A stretch of DNA of 33,188 nt from Dehalococcoidia bacterium (GCA_009377745.1 WHTK01000034.1:1-33188); one strand, 5' to 3'; shown: positions 7,967-15,296, counted from the stretch's first letter. A program made the numbers and translations. Notes: generated by a model not told the origin, from the sequence alone.

Positions 7967-10321
7967 ATGGCCACTGACGTCCGCTCAATGCTGGATGATC
8001 GGCTCCTGCCCGACTCGCTGTACCAGCTAACTCAGAAGGTAGCCGCTGCCACGCGCCCCGAAGATATCTACGAGGCCGCGTTGCTCTGCCTGCGCGACAG
8101 TCTTGGCGTCGAAAAGGCATCGATCCTGCTATTCGATGATGACGGTGTCATGCGCTTCAAGGCTTGGGTAGACCTCTCCAGCGAGTACCGGCAGGCCGTG
8201 GAAGGCCACTCTCCCTGGCAGGTTGGCTCTATCGGCCCGAAGCCTGTGCTCGTGGCTGACGTGGCCGCCGAGCCCTCGCTGAGTCCCCTGCGCAACGTGA
8301 TCGAGGCCGAGGGCATCCGCGCCCTGGCGTTCGTGCCGCTGTCGATTGGCGGGCGTCTGCTGGGCAAGTTCATGCTCTACTACCCTCAGCCGCACGACTT
8401 CAGCGTCCAGGAAATCCTCTTTGCTGGAGCGGTCGCTTCTCACGTCGCCTTCGCCATCGACCAGCAAGGTCATCGCGATCAGCAGGCCCATCTCGACGCG
8501 ATGTTCAGTTCCGCTGTAACGGGCATAGCGGAGACGGACGCGGCGGGCCACTTCCGGGTCGTCAACGACCGCTATTGCGAGATCGTCGGCCGCACGCGCC
8601 AGGAGCTGCTCTCCGGCATCGCCATCCTCGACATCACTCATCCCGATGACCGCGAACGCAACCACGAGCTGCTGCAAACGCTGGTCGATGGCGCCGGCTC
8701 CTTCACTATCGAGAAGCGCTATATCCGCCCGGACGGCAGCCTGGTCTGGGTCTCCAACAGCGTCTCCGCCATCCGCGACGAAGCCGGCCAACTGCGCGGG
8801 GCGATTGCCGTGGTCTCAGACATTACGGAACGCAAGCAAACGGAAGCTGTGCTGCGTCAGAGCGAGCAGCGCTATCAGGACCTGGTTGGCGCCTTGGGCC
8901 TCGCCGTCTACACCACGGACGCGCAAGGACGCATCACCCTCTACAACGAAGCCGCCGCCGAGCTCTGGGGCCGCCGTCCCGAGCTACTGAAGGAACTCTG
9001 GTGCGGTTCCTGGCGTATGTACGACCCCGACGGCGGTCCCGTGCCGCTCGAAGAATGCCCAATGGCCGTTGCCCTCAAGGAAGATCGCGCCGTCCGTGAC
9101 GTCGAGCTCATGGTCGAGAAGCCGGACGGCTCCCGCGCCGCAATCCTGCCCTACCCCACTCCCCTGCACGACGCATCTGGCGCCGTCATTGGCGCTATCA
9201 ACGTCCTCGTCGATATCACGGAGCGCAAAAAGGCGGAGGAGGAAGCCCTCTACAAGAGCGCCATCGTCGAGTCTTCCGAGGATGCGATCATCAGCAAGGA
9301 TCTCAACGGCATCATCACTTCCTGGAATCGCGGCGCCGAAAAGATCTTTGGCTACACCGCGGACGAGATCGTTGGGCGCTCAATTCGCGTTCTCATCCCC
9401 GCGGACCGGCAGCACGAAGAAGAAGAGGTGCTGGCCCACGTGCGCCGGGGCGAGGTAATCCAGAATTTCGAAACCGTGCGTGTCCGTAAGGACGGATCGT
9501 CAGTCCCGATTTCCGTGACGATTTCGCCCGTCCAAGACCGCGATGGGCGCGTCATAGGGGCGTCCAAGATTGCCCATGACATCACAGATAGAAAGCTAGC
9601 CGAGGAGACGGTCCGGCAATCGATCGCTCTGAAGGACCAATTCCTCGGACTCGTCTCGCATGAGCTGCGTACGCCCATCGCCACAATCTACGGCAACGGC
9701 CTCCTGCTCCTCCGCCGCGGCGACCAACTGCAGCCCGAAGACAAGACTCAGGCCCTGACCGACATCGTCTCCGAGGCCGGCAAGCTACAGGCGATCATCG
9801 AGAACCTGCTGCTGATCACCAGGCTGGAGGCCGGCCGTCTAGAACCGGAGCCCCTGGCCATCGCGCCTCTCGTCGACGAAGCGATTGCGGAATTCCACAG
9901 GACCAGCCCGGACCGCCAGGTGGCTCTTCAGGCGGATGCGGACGTGCCGCCGGCTATTGGTCAGCAGACGCTGGTGTCGCTCGTGCTGCGCAACCTCCTC
10001 GGCAACGCCGGCAAATACAGCCCCCCGGATACAACAATCGAGGTGCGCCTGCGCTGCAACGAGGCCGGCTGGCCCGAGATCTCGGTGCGCGACCACGGCA
10101 TCGGCATGGACAAGGCGGATATCGAAAACCTGTTCGTCCCCTTCTTCCGGACTCAGCGGGCGCGGCTCTACGCCAAGGGCATGGGACTCGGCCTTGCCGT
10201 CTGCAACCGCATCGTGGAGGCGCATGGAGGCGCCCTCACCGTCCAATCCAGCCTCAACGAGGGGTCCGAGTTTGTCTTCTCCTTGCCGCCCACGGAAAGC
10301 GATCCCGCCGACGCCGTCTGA
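7967..10321 (+). CDS. Soluble multi-sensor histidine kinase (GAF-PAS-PAS-PAS-HisKA-HATPase)
   Basis: This 784-residue kinase has no membrane helix, so it should sense a cytoplasmic signal. Domain order: GAF (~20-170, with ASILLFDDDG and ALAFVPLSIGGRLLG), PAS/PAC 1 (~179-290, ending DITERK at 285), PAS/PAC 2 (~297-420, ending DITERK at 416), PAS/PAC 3 (~424-543, ending DITDRK at 538), HisKA with phospho-acceptor His565 in VSHELRTPIATI, and HATPase with the N-box NLLGNAGKYS (Asn680), G1 box DHGIGMD and G2 box GMGLGL (738-743). It autophosphorylates His565 and passes the phosphate to a response regulator, but none is adjacent. ATG 7967 is the only sensible start. Confidence 0.93.
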   Translation: MATDVRSMLDDRLLPDSLYQLTQKVAAATRPEDIYEAALLCLRDSLGVEKASILLFDDDGVMRFKAWVDLSSEYRQAVEGHSPWQVGSIGPKPVLVADVAAEPSLSPLRNVIEAEGIRALAFVPLSIGGRLLGKFMLYYPQPHDFSVQEILFAGAVASHVAFAIDQQGHRDQQAHLDAMFSSAVTGIAETDAAGHFRVVNDRYCEIVGRTRQELLSGIAILDITHPDDRERNHELLQTLVDGAGSFTIEKRYIRPDGSLVWVSNSVSAIRDEAGQLRGAIAVVSDITERKQTEAVLRQSEQRYQDLVGALGLAVYTTDAQGRITLYNEAAAELWGRRPELLKELWCGSWRMYDPDGGPVPLEECPMAVALKEDRAVRDVELMVEKPDGSRAAILPYPTPLHDASGAVIGAINVLVDITERKKAEEEALYKSAIVESSEDAIISKDLNGIITSWNRGAEKIFGYTADEIVGRSIRVLIPADRQHEEEEVLAHVRRGEVIQNFETVRVRKDGSSVPISVTISPVQDRDGRVIGASKIAHDITDRKLAEETVRQSIALKDQFLGLVSHELRTPIATIYGNGLLLLRRGDQLQPEDKTQALTDIVSEAGKLQAIIENLLLITRLEAGRLEPEPLAIAPLVDEAIAEFHRTSPDRQVALQADADVPPAIGQQTLVSLVLRNLLGNAGKYSPPDTTIEVRLRCNEAGWPEISVRDHGIGMDKADIENLFVPFFRTQRARLYAKGMGLGLAVCNRIVEAHGGALTVQSSLNEGSEFVFSLPPTESDPADAV

Positions 10322-10375
10322 GGCGGCCGCGGCGCTCCGGCTCCACTCATCCCGCGATGGCGCTACACTAATTAT

Positions 10376-10408
10376 GTAAGGTGACTCTGGAGTCGCCTGT
10401 CTTGGTTA
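10376..10408 (+). terminator. Weak hairpin after the histidine kinase
   Basis: GGTGACTC pairs with GAGTCGCC across a 2-nt gap (one G-T pair), followed by TGTCTTGG. The tail is poor, so this could be a leader structure of the next gene rather than a terminator. Confidence 0.3.
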
Positions 10409-10427
10409 GCCCACAGGAATCCCAACG

Positions 10428-11339
10428 ATGAACAAGAGTCTTTTAAGGCCGGCGGGAGGCGTTCTGGTCGCCGCTTCTGCCCTCGGCGCCGCGGCCTGGC
10501 ATGAGCTGGAGCACCGCCGTGTCTACCGCGCTGAGCTACAGGACGGAGAGCTGCGAGTCGAGCGCCTGCGCGACCTCAGGCCGGACTCTCAGGCGCTCGC
10601 GACCATTGAAGAGGCGCTGCGGCGCGAGTGGGGCAGCTTCGGCCTCCTCGGCTTCGATGACGTTGCCCAGATGGCGCGGGAGTGCGGCGACTTCGTGCTC
10701 GTCGCCAGCAGCTTTACCGGCGGTCAGCGCCGGCCAAAAGGCTGCGTGCAGGTCACCCTGGCTGACGTCCACGGAGATCCGGAGGCGCTCGCGAGCGCTT
10801 CACCCTCGTTCGATATGCTGACAAGCCGCGAGGCGATGCGGCGGGCGCGGCGCAAGGGCGGCGACACGGTTGTCATGCTGCAACTAACGATCTTTAGCCA
10901 GGAGGACCGGGGCAGCGGCCTGGGTTCTCTGCTGCGCAACGCCGTGCTGCACATGCTGCCCGAGGATGTGAAGTACGCCCTTACAACCACGCCGCTGGAC
11001 CTTGCGCCGGGATCGGCAAGGGTTGATCTCGCCCAGCCGGCCACATGGACGCCCGCCATGCGGTTTCACGCTCGCGGCGGCGCTGAGCCGGTCGCCCTGC
11101 TGCCCGGCTACAAGGCATCAGGCGGCGCCGGTCACGGCGGCGACGTCGCCGTCATGAAGTACAGCCGCACCGCGACCGGCGCCTGGCCGGCCGAGCGGCC
11201 AGAAATGCGCGTGCGATCGCGCGGGCCCCTGCAAGAAAGAGCCGTCAGGGCAGGCAGGTTCGCTTCTCGCTACGGCCGCCGGCTGCGCGGCGGCCTGCGC
11301 CTGCGAGAGCGCCTGACCGGCAGGCGGACGGCCGCTTAG
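10428..11339 (+). CDS. GNAT-like N-acetyltransferase domain protein
   Basis: This 303-residue protein starts with a short hydrophobic stretch (LVAASALGAAAW) that may be an anchor. Residues ~40-245 look like a GNAT fold: VMLQLTIFSQEDRGSGLGSL holds the strand and the acetyl-CoA-binding G-x-G-type turn (RGSGLGSLL), and FHARGGAEPVALLPGYK followed by HGGDVAVMKYSR matches the C-terminal strands of the fold. The last ~50 residues are very Arg-rich, which suggests contact with nucleic acid or acidic lipid. The substrate is unknown. It has its own strong terminator. No obvious ribosome site precedes ATG 10428; CAGGAATCC is the best candidate. Confidence 0.7.
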   Translation: MNKSLLRPAGGVLVAASALGAAAWHELEHRRVYRAELQDGELRVERLRDLRPDSQALATIEEALRREWGSFGLLGFDDVAQMARECGDFVLVASSFTGGQRRPKGCVQVTLADVHGDPEALASASPSFDMLTSREAMRRARRKGGDTVVMLQLTIFSQEDRGSGLGSLLRNAVLHMLPEDVKYALTTTPLDLAPGSARVDLAQPATWTPAMRFHARGGAEPVALLPGYKASGGAGHGGDVAVMKYSRTATGAWPAERPEMRVRSRGPLQERAVRAGRFASRYGRRLRGGLRLRERLTGRRTAA

Positions 11340-11356
11340 AAGCTCGCCCCATAACC

Positions 11357-11390
11357 AAGAAGCGCCCCGGCTAATCGGGGCGCTTCTTTT
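11357..11390 (+). terminator. Rho-independent terminator
   Basis: A 13-bp perfect stem (AAGAAGCGCCCCG at 11357-11369, CGGGGCGCTTCTT at 11376-11388) with loop GCTAAT runs into TTTT. The A-rich 5' side means it could also work for the convergent HxlR gene on the minus strand. Confidence 0.92.
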
Positions 11391-11438
11391 GTACGAGTTA
11401 GAAGGCTGCGGGATTCGCGATGCACTAAAGCCTGCCGG

Positions 11439-11777
11439 CTATCCTTCCGGCAGCCACTTGTTGGCCCAGACCTGCGTAACCTGCACGATGTCGCGCAGCT
11501 CCTGACCCTTGAGCGTCAGCACATACTCGATCCGCACCGGCACTTCCGGATAGACCCGGCGCTCCACGATGCCCTCGACCTCCAGCTCCTTGAGCCGTTC
11601 CGAAAGCAGCCGGTCGCTGAGACCCGGTACATAGGCGGCAATGCTGCTGAAGCGGCAGGAGCCACCCAGCAGCGCCCGCAGGATCAGGCCGGTCCAGCGC
11701 TTGCTGATGATCGACATCGCCCGCTCGTAGCGGGGACAGAACGCGGCAAGGTCTACACTGCCCGTCTCAGTCATCAT
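11439..11777 (-). CDS. HxlR-family winged-helix regulator, YodB-like
   Basis: With the start at ATG 11777 it is 112 residues. It shows the HxlR pattern: CPRYERAMSIISKRWTGLIL, RFSSIAAYVPGLSDRLLSERL as the recognition helix region, and GIVERRVYPEVPVRIEYVLT as the wing. Cys14, just before the first helix, sits where YodB-type members have their redox-sensing Cys; a second Cys is at 41. By family analogy it should be a dimeric repressor released by electrophiles, quinones or oxidants. A longer reading from TTG 11822 is unlikely because it would place the promoter inside the gene. No strong ribosome site is visible, so the message may be leaderless or short-leadered. It is divergent from the zinc-ribbon/YceI genes. 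Confidence 0.88.
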   Translation of the reverse strand: MMTETGSVDLAAFCPRYERAMSIISKRWTGLILRALLGGSCRFSSIAAYVPGLSDRLLSERLKELEVEGIVERRVYPEVPVRIEYVLTLKGQELRDIVQVTQVWANKWLPEG

Positions 11778-11815
11778 GCCAATTCTAGCATAGATACTTC
11801 CTTTTCGTAAGGTAC

Positions 11816-11844
11816 TTGACAAGCATTAGGGCATACCCTAATCT
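11816..11844 (+). promoter_or_regulatory. Promoter for the zinc-ribbon/yceI unit
   Basis: TTGACA (11816-11821) is followed after 17 bp by TAATCT (11839-11844). The same bases read on the other strand as TTGTCA (11822-11817), a possible -35 for the HxlR gene, so the two promoters may overlap back to back. The -35 is a perfect match; the -10 is weak. Confidence 0.6.
11826..11841. promoter_or_regulatory. Palindromic operator TTAGGG-N4-CCCTAA
   Basis: This is a perfect 6-bp inverted repeat with spacer CATA, placed between the -35 and -10 of the plus-strand promoter. A bound dimer here would block RNA polymerase. The HxlR regulator encoded next door is the natural candidate, but that link is inferred. 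Confidence 0.6.
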
Positions 11845-11854
11845 CTACGTAGTT

Positions 11855-11871
11855 ACTTACTTTAGATAAGT
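11855..11871. promoter_or_regulatory. Second inverted repeat ACTTA-N7-TAAGT
   Basis: A perfect 5-bp inverted repeat lies just downstream of the predicted transcription start and before the ribosome site at 11884. ACTT half-sites also occur at 11796-11799 and 11814-11817, so a set of regulator half-sites is possible. Confidence 0.45.
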
Positions 11872-11895
11872 GTTTCGTCATCAGGAGGGACACAA

Positions 11896-12063
11896 ATGGT
11901 AGCTTTCAAGTCTTGCCCGCGCTGCCACGGTGATCTGCTGATCAGCAGGAAGATCGAGGACGTTTCCTGCCTCCAGTGCGGTTACGAGCTCAAGCCCGCC
12001 GAGCGAGAGACCCTGCTCGCCCGCATCAACCAGCGCGCCCGCCGGCTCCCTGTCGCCGCCTAA
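11896..12063 (+). CDS. 55-residue zinc-ribbon protein
   Basis: The start has AGGAGG at 11884-11889. The protein has two CxxC pairs, Cys7/Cys10 (CPRC) and Cys25/Cys28 (CLQC), spaced as a classic zinc ribbon, and ends in a basic helix (RINQRARRLP). Four thiolates around zinc could be redox-sensitive, fitting its place under an HxlR-controlled promoter; this is inference. It is 55 bp upstream of yceI on the same strand and probably co-transcribed. No named family was recognised. Confidence 0.75.
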   Translation: MVAFKSCPRCHGDLLISRKIEDVSCLQCGYELKPAERETLLARINQRARRLPVAA

Positions 12064-12118
12064 CCAACCGCAAGCGCATTCAACGTTCTCAGCCAGTTCA
12101 AGAAGGAAACCACTCGAA

Positions 12119-12667
12119 ATGACCAGCACCGCTACCGGCATCAGCGTCTGGAACCTAGATCCCGTCAACTCCGAGGTCGAATTCTCCGTCAAGCACATGA
12201 TGGTCTCGACCGTGAAGGGTCGCTTCCTCGACGTCGCCGCCCGCATCGAGATCGATGAAGCCGAGCCGGCCAACTCCAAGGTCGAGGCCGAGATCGCTAC
12301 CGCCAGCGTCGATACAGGCTTCGATCAGCGTGACAACCACCTGCGCTCGGACGACTTCTTCAACGCGGAGCGCTTCCCCAAGCTGACCTTCCGCAGCACC
12401 AAAATCGAGCCTGCCGCCGAGGATCGCTGGTTCGTCACCGGCGACCTGACGATCCGCGACGTATCCCGTCCCGTCGTCCTGGACCTCACTTACGAAGGCC
12501 GCATCGTCGATGCCTACGGCAAGGACCGCGCCGCCTTCAGCGCCCACACCTCGATCAGCCGCCGTGACTTCGGCGTCAACTGGAACGGGGCAATCGAGGC
12601 CGGCGGCGTGGTCGTCGGCGACACCGTGAAGATCAACCTCGAAATCGCCGCCGTGCGAGAGGAATAG
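12119..12667 (+). CDS. yceI: YceI-family lipocalin-like protein
   Basis: This 182-residue protein opens with the YceI signature WNLDPVNSEVEFSVKHMM, then KGRFLDVAARIEID, DQRDNHLRSDDFF, RFPKLTFRSTKI and, near the end, RRDFGVNWNG. YceI proteins are extended beta-barrels that bind isoprenoid or amide lipids. Many are secreted; this one has no signal peptide, so it is probably cytoplasmic. The start has AAGGAA at 12103-12108. It follows the zinc-ribbon gene under the operator-bearing promoter. Binding of a quinone-like isoprenoid would agree with the neighbouring regulator, VOC and pirin genes, but is not shown. Confidence 0.92.
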   Translation: MTSTATGISVWNLDPVNSEVEFSVKHMMVSTVKGRFLDVAARIEIDEAEPANSKVEAEIATASVDTGFDQRDNHLRSDDFFNAERFPKLTFRSTKIEPAAEDRWFVTGDLTIRDVSRPVVLDLTYEGRIVDAYGKDRAAFSAHTSISRRDFGVNWNGAIEAGGVVVGDTVKINLEIAAVREE

Positions 12668-12792
12668 TTCGGCTAGAGATGCGGCGGCGTTCGGTGGAGG
12701 TTATACGCCTTCGTCAGGCGGCGCCGCTAAACTACAGATCAGCAGCGCGCGCCGTTGAGCACAGCCAGGCTTAGCGGCGAAAGGAGCAGGAC

Positions 12793-13275
12793 ATGGCCCA
12801 GATAACCCGGCTCAACCACGCCGTCCTCTACGTCTCAGACCTCGATCGGTCGGTGGAGTTCTACAAGCAGGCTTTCGGCATGGAGGAGATCGCCCGCGAA
12901 GGCGGCATGATGGCCTTCCTCCGCGCCCACGGCTCCGATAATCACCACGATCTTGGCCTCTTCAACGTCGGGACGGCGGCTGCGCGTCCACCACGCGGCG
13001 CGGTTGGTCTCTACCACCTCGCCTGGCAGGTCGACACCATCGACGACTTGGCGGAGATCGCCCCAAAGCTGGCCGATCTCAATGCCCTTACCGGCGCCAG
13101 CGACCACGGCGCGACCAAGTCGCTCTACGGCCGCGACCCCGACGGCATCGAGTTCGAGGTGATGTGGCTGGTCCCGCGCGAGCAGTGGGGCGAGTACGAA
13201 AAGAACGCCATCACGCGACGCCTGGACCTCCAGGCTGAGCTGGAGCGCTTCGGCAGCAAGGCCGGATCGCGCTAG
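12793..13275 (+). CDS. VOC-superfamily protein (glyoxalase / extradiol dioxygenase-like)
   Basis: At 160 residues it is a single VOC module of two beta-alpha-beta3 units. It begins RLNHAVLYVSDLDRSVEFYK, and the likely metal ligands are His9, His75 (LYHLAW) and Glu122 (GIEFEVMW), matching the His-His-Glu set of type I extradiol dioxygenases such as CatE-like proteins. It ends with a charged helix. AAGGAG precedes the ATG. Pirin starts only 14 bp downstream, so the two are surely one transcript. Ring-cleaving dioxygenase or another VOC activity (such as glutathione or bacillithiol chemistry) remains open. Confidence 0.88.
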   Translation: MAQITRLNHAVLYVSDLDRSVEFYKQAFGMEEIAREGGMMAFLRAHGSDNHHDLGLFNVGTAAARPPRGAVGLYHLAWQVDTIDDLAEIAPKLADLNALTGASDHGATKSLYGRDPDGIEFEVMWLVPREQWGEYEKNAITRRLDLQAELERFGSKAGSR

Positions 13276-13289
13276 ATAGAAGGAAGCCA

Positions 13290-14252
13290 ATGCCCGCGGT
13301 CACTCCCCAGAACCTGCTCGTCCTGCCGCGCATCCAGCGGCCGGATGAGGCCACCACCCAGTTCCGGCCCGTGCTGAAAGTCGTCACGGCGCCGAAGCAG
13401 ATGGAGGGCGCCGGCTTCCAGGTGCGCCGCGCCTTCCCCAACGCCGATTTCCAGGACTCCGACCCCTTCCTGCTCCTCGACCACCTGGGCGAGGTGCAGT
13501 ACGCGCCCGGCGAGGCCAAGGGCGCGCCCTGGCACCCGCATCGCGGCTTCGAGACCGTCACCTACATCATCGATGGCGCCTTCCAGCACCACGATTCGAC
13601 CGGCGGCGGCGGCCTCATCGCTGACGGCGCGACCCAGTGGATGACGGCCGGCTCCGGCATCCTCCACGACGAGATGCCGACGGAGCTGCTGGTACAGCAA
13701 GGCGGCCTCTTCCACGGCTCCCAGCTCTGGGTCAACCTGCCCCGCGGCCTCAAGCTAACCCCGCCGCGCTACCAGGACATCCGCGCCGACAAAGTCGTCA
13801 TGCTCAGATCCGACGACGGCGGCGCGCTCGTGCGGCTGATCGCCGGCGATCTCGCTGGCCACGCCGGGCCTGGCGTAACCTGGACGCCGATCAGCTACGC
13901 CCACGCCAGCGTCAGCGCCGGGGCGCGGCTGCAGGTGCCCTGGAAGGTCGAATACAACGCCCTGGTCTACGTGCTGGCCGGCTCCGGCAAGGCCGGTATC
14001 GATGGCCCTGAGGTCCGCGAGGGCCAGCTCGCCGTCTTCGGCCCCGGCGAGGCGATCAGTATCGAAGCGGACCGGGAGCAGGATGGCCGCTCGTCCAGCC
14101 TCGAAGTCCTGCTGCTCGGCGGCCAGCCGATCCGCGAGCCGACGGTCTTCTACGGCCCCTTCGTCATGAACACGCGACAGGAGATCATCCAGGCTGTCGA
14201 GGACTACAACGCCGGCCGTATGGGCACAATCCCCGCCACCTACCTGGGCTAA
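13290..14252 (+). CDS. Pirin-family cupin protein
   Basis: This 320-residue bicupin has the metal site of pirins: His82 and His84 in WHPHRGFETVTYI, then His126 and Glu128 in GSGILHDEMP. Downstream, AGSGKAGIDG and the C-terminal cupin (VFGPGEAISIE, LLGGQPIREPTVFYGPFVMN) complete the pirin_C domain. Bacterial pirins can show quercetin 2,3-dioxygenase activity or act as redox-linked regulators. AGGAAG precedes ATG 13290, 14 bp after the VOC gene. The gene ends at a strong terminator, which closes the HxlR-linked gene group. Confidence 0.93.
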   Translation: MPAVTPQNLLVLPRIQRPDEATTQFRPVLKVVTAPKQMEGAGFQVRRAFPNADFQDSDPFLLLDHLGEVQYAPGEAKGAPWHPHRGFETVTYIIDGAFQHHDSTGGGGLIADGATQWMTAGSGILHDEMPTELLVQQGGLFHGSQLWVNLPRGLKLTPPRYQDIRADKVVMLRSDDGGALVRLIAGDLAGHAGPGVTWTPISYAHASVSAGARLQVPWKVEYNALVYVLAGSGKAGIDGPEVREGQLAVFGPGEAISIEADREQDGRSSSLEVLLLGGQPIREPTVFYGPFVMNTRQEIIQAVEDYNAGRMGTIPATYLG

Positions 14253-14270
14253 TTGCAGCACCGGAGCAAG

Positions 14271-14300
14271 AGGCCCCGTCAAAAAGACGGGGCCTTATTG
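14271..14300 (+). terminator. Rho-independent terminator after pirin
   Basis: A 10-bp perfect stem (AGGCCCCGTC 14271-14280, GACGGGGCCT 14286-14295) with loop AAAAA is followed by TATTG. Confidence 0.88.
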
Positions 14301-14308
14301 TGCCACGA

Positions 14309-14337
14309 TTGACAGCCTCCCCGGGCGGGCGTAAAGT
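14309..14337 (+). promoter_or_regulatory. Strong sigma-70-type promoter of the ABC exporter operon
   Basis: TTGACA (14309-14314), a 17-bp spacer, then TAAAGT (14332-14337). Transcription should begin near 14344, giving a leader of about 175 nt before the first gene. The promoter starts just after the pirin terminator, so the operon is separate. Confidence 0.75.
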
Positions 14338-14347
14338 CACGCAAACA

Positions 14348-14446
14348 ATGAGCAACGATCAGATCGTAGGCAAGTCCGGCCTCACCCATCACGGTACGAG
14401 GCATGACCTCGCCTACGAATCTACCCTGGGCCTGCATACGACTTAG
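14348..14446 (+). CDS. Possible 32-residue leader peptide
   Basis: An ATG at 14348, only a few nucleotides after the predicted transcript start, opens a 32-codon frame ending with TAG at 14444-14446. The peptide has four His (14, 15, 19, 30) and five Thr residues (13, 17, 26, 31, 32). There is no Shine-Dalgarno, so translation would be nearly leaderless. Its last codons cover the antiterminator arm at 14428-14436, so a ribosome here would influence the downstream terminator. The frame may equally be chance within a structured RNA. It is too short to judge by codon use. Confidence 0.35.
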   Translation: MSNDQIVGKSGLTHHGTRHDLAYESTLGLHTT

Positions 14447-14498
14447 ACGAAGCTCTCGCAAAGAAGCAAGCAGTGCAGGCCCTCATTTTCGAGGGCCT
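14361..14498 (+). promoter_or_regulatory. Transcription attenuator / candidate riboswitch in the exporter leader
   Basis: Three structures are visible. (1) A long 5' hairpin, 14361-14422: AGATCGTAGGC (14361-14371) pairs with GCCTACG plus ATCT (14411-14422, one bulged A), then GTC/GAC (14374-14376/14405-14407) and GCCTC/GAGGC (14379-14383/14398-14402) pair inside it. (2) An antiterminator: GGGCCTGCA (14428-14436) with TGCAGGCCC (14474-14482), 9 bp perfect. (3) A terminator: AGGCCCTC (14477-14484) with GAGGGCCT (14491-14498), loop ATTTTC, then TATCTGTT. Helices 2 and 3 share bases 14477-14482 and cannot coexist. The ribosome site GAGGAGGGAG starts 9 nt after the terminator. No known riboswitch or T-box consensus was recognised. 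Confidence 0.7.
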
Positions 14499-14518
14499 TA
14501 TCTGTTGAGGAGGGAGAC

Positions 14519-15295
14519 ATGCGATACCTGCGTTGCGCCTGGACGGCGTTCCAGTTCGAGTGTATGGGCTTCACCCGCAGCCGCGAGCAGCACTTCACCA
14601 TCGTCCAGGCGGTGCCCACGGCTATCCTCTTCGCCTACATCGCCAGCATCAGCGACCGGCCGGTTGCCCAGGCTTACATCTACTTTGGCGCGCTCTTCCT
14701 CCTCGCCTGGGCCAATACGATCTTCCGCGTCGGCTGGCAGCTCAGCGGCGAGCTCTACGGCGGCACCCTCGATCTCTCGATCGTCTCCCGCGCGCCCACC
14801 TTCGCCATCGTCTTCGGACGCGCCGCGGCAATTGCCATCCTCGGCGTCGCGGCCGGCGTTCTGGGCATCGCCGTTGTCGTCCTCTTTACGGGCCGCATGC
14901 CGCCGGCCGATAGCGTGCCGCTGCTGGCCGTTAGCCTCGCGCTCGGCATTGTAGCGCTCCTGGCGATGAGCGTGGTCATGAGCCCCGTCGCCCTCCTGGT
15001 CGACGCCCGCGCGGGCTTCTTCAACGGCCTCATCCCGCTGCTGTTCTTCTTCAGCGCCTTCATCTTCCCGGCCTCGCGACTGCCTGACGCCATCGAGTTC
15101 ATCCCCAAGCTGCTGCCGACATCCTGGGCCATGGAGGCCGTCGTCGGCTCCGCTCAGGGAGCAAGCACGTCATCCGTCATCGAAGACTGGGCCGGCGCTA
15201 TCGGCCTCTCAGTCCTGCTCTTCGTCATCGCCAAGCTCGGCATCGATGTCATCGAGCGGCGCATCCGCGTCAACGGCACGCTGGGGAGGTCGTGA
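14519..15295 (+). CDS. ABC-2 type permease subunit
   Basis: This 258-residue integral membrane protein has about six helices, beginning after a short cytoplasmic stretch (RYLRCAWTAFQFECMGF). The coupling region and the SAFIFPASRLPDAIEFIPKLLPTSW segment before the last helix are typical of ABC-2 exporters of the DrrB type. ATG 14519 follows GAGGAGGGAG. It is the first gene after the attenuated leader and ends 1 bp before the next permease, so it is likely to form a heterodimeric channel with that protein. Confidence 0.88.
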   Translation: MRYLRCAWTAFQFECMGFTRSREQHFTIVQAVPTAILFAYIASISDRPVAQAYIYFGALFLLAWANTIFRVGWQLSGELYGGTLDLSIVSRAPTFAIVFGRAAAIAILGVAAGVLGIAVVVLFTGRMPPADSVPLLAVSLALGIVALLAMSVVMSPVALLVDARAGFFNGLIPLLFFFSAFIFPASRLPDAIEFIPKLLPTSWAMEAVVGSAQGASTSSVIEDWAGAIGLSVLLFVIAKLGIDVIERRIRVNGTLGRS

Positions 15296-15296
15296 G

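Noticed and set aside
11778..11822. N-terminal extension of the HxlR regulator from TTG 11822
   Set aside because: It would place the -35 region and promoter inside the gene, and the extra residues do not fit the family.
14340..14518. T-box leader or known riboswitch
   Set aside because: No T-box antiterminator sequence, and none of the TPP, cobalamin, SAM, FMN, glycine, guanidine or c-di-GMP consensus blocks could be recognised by eye; kept as an unclassified attenuator.
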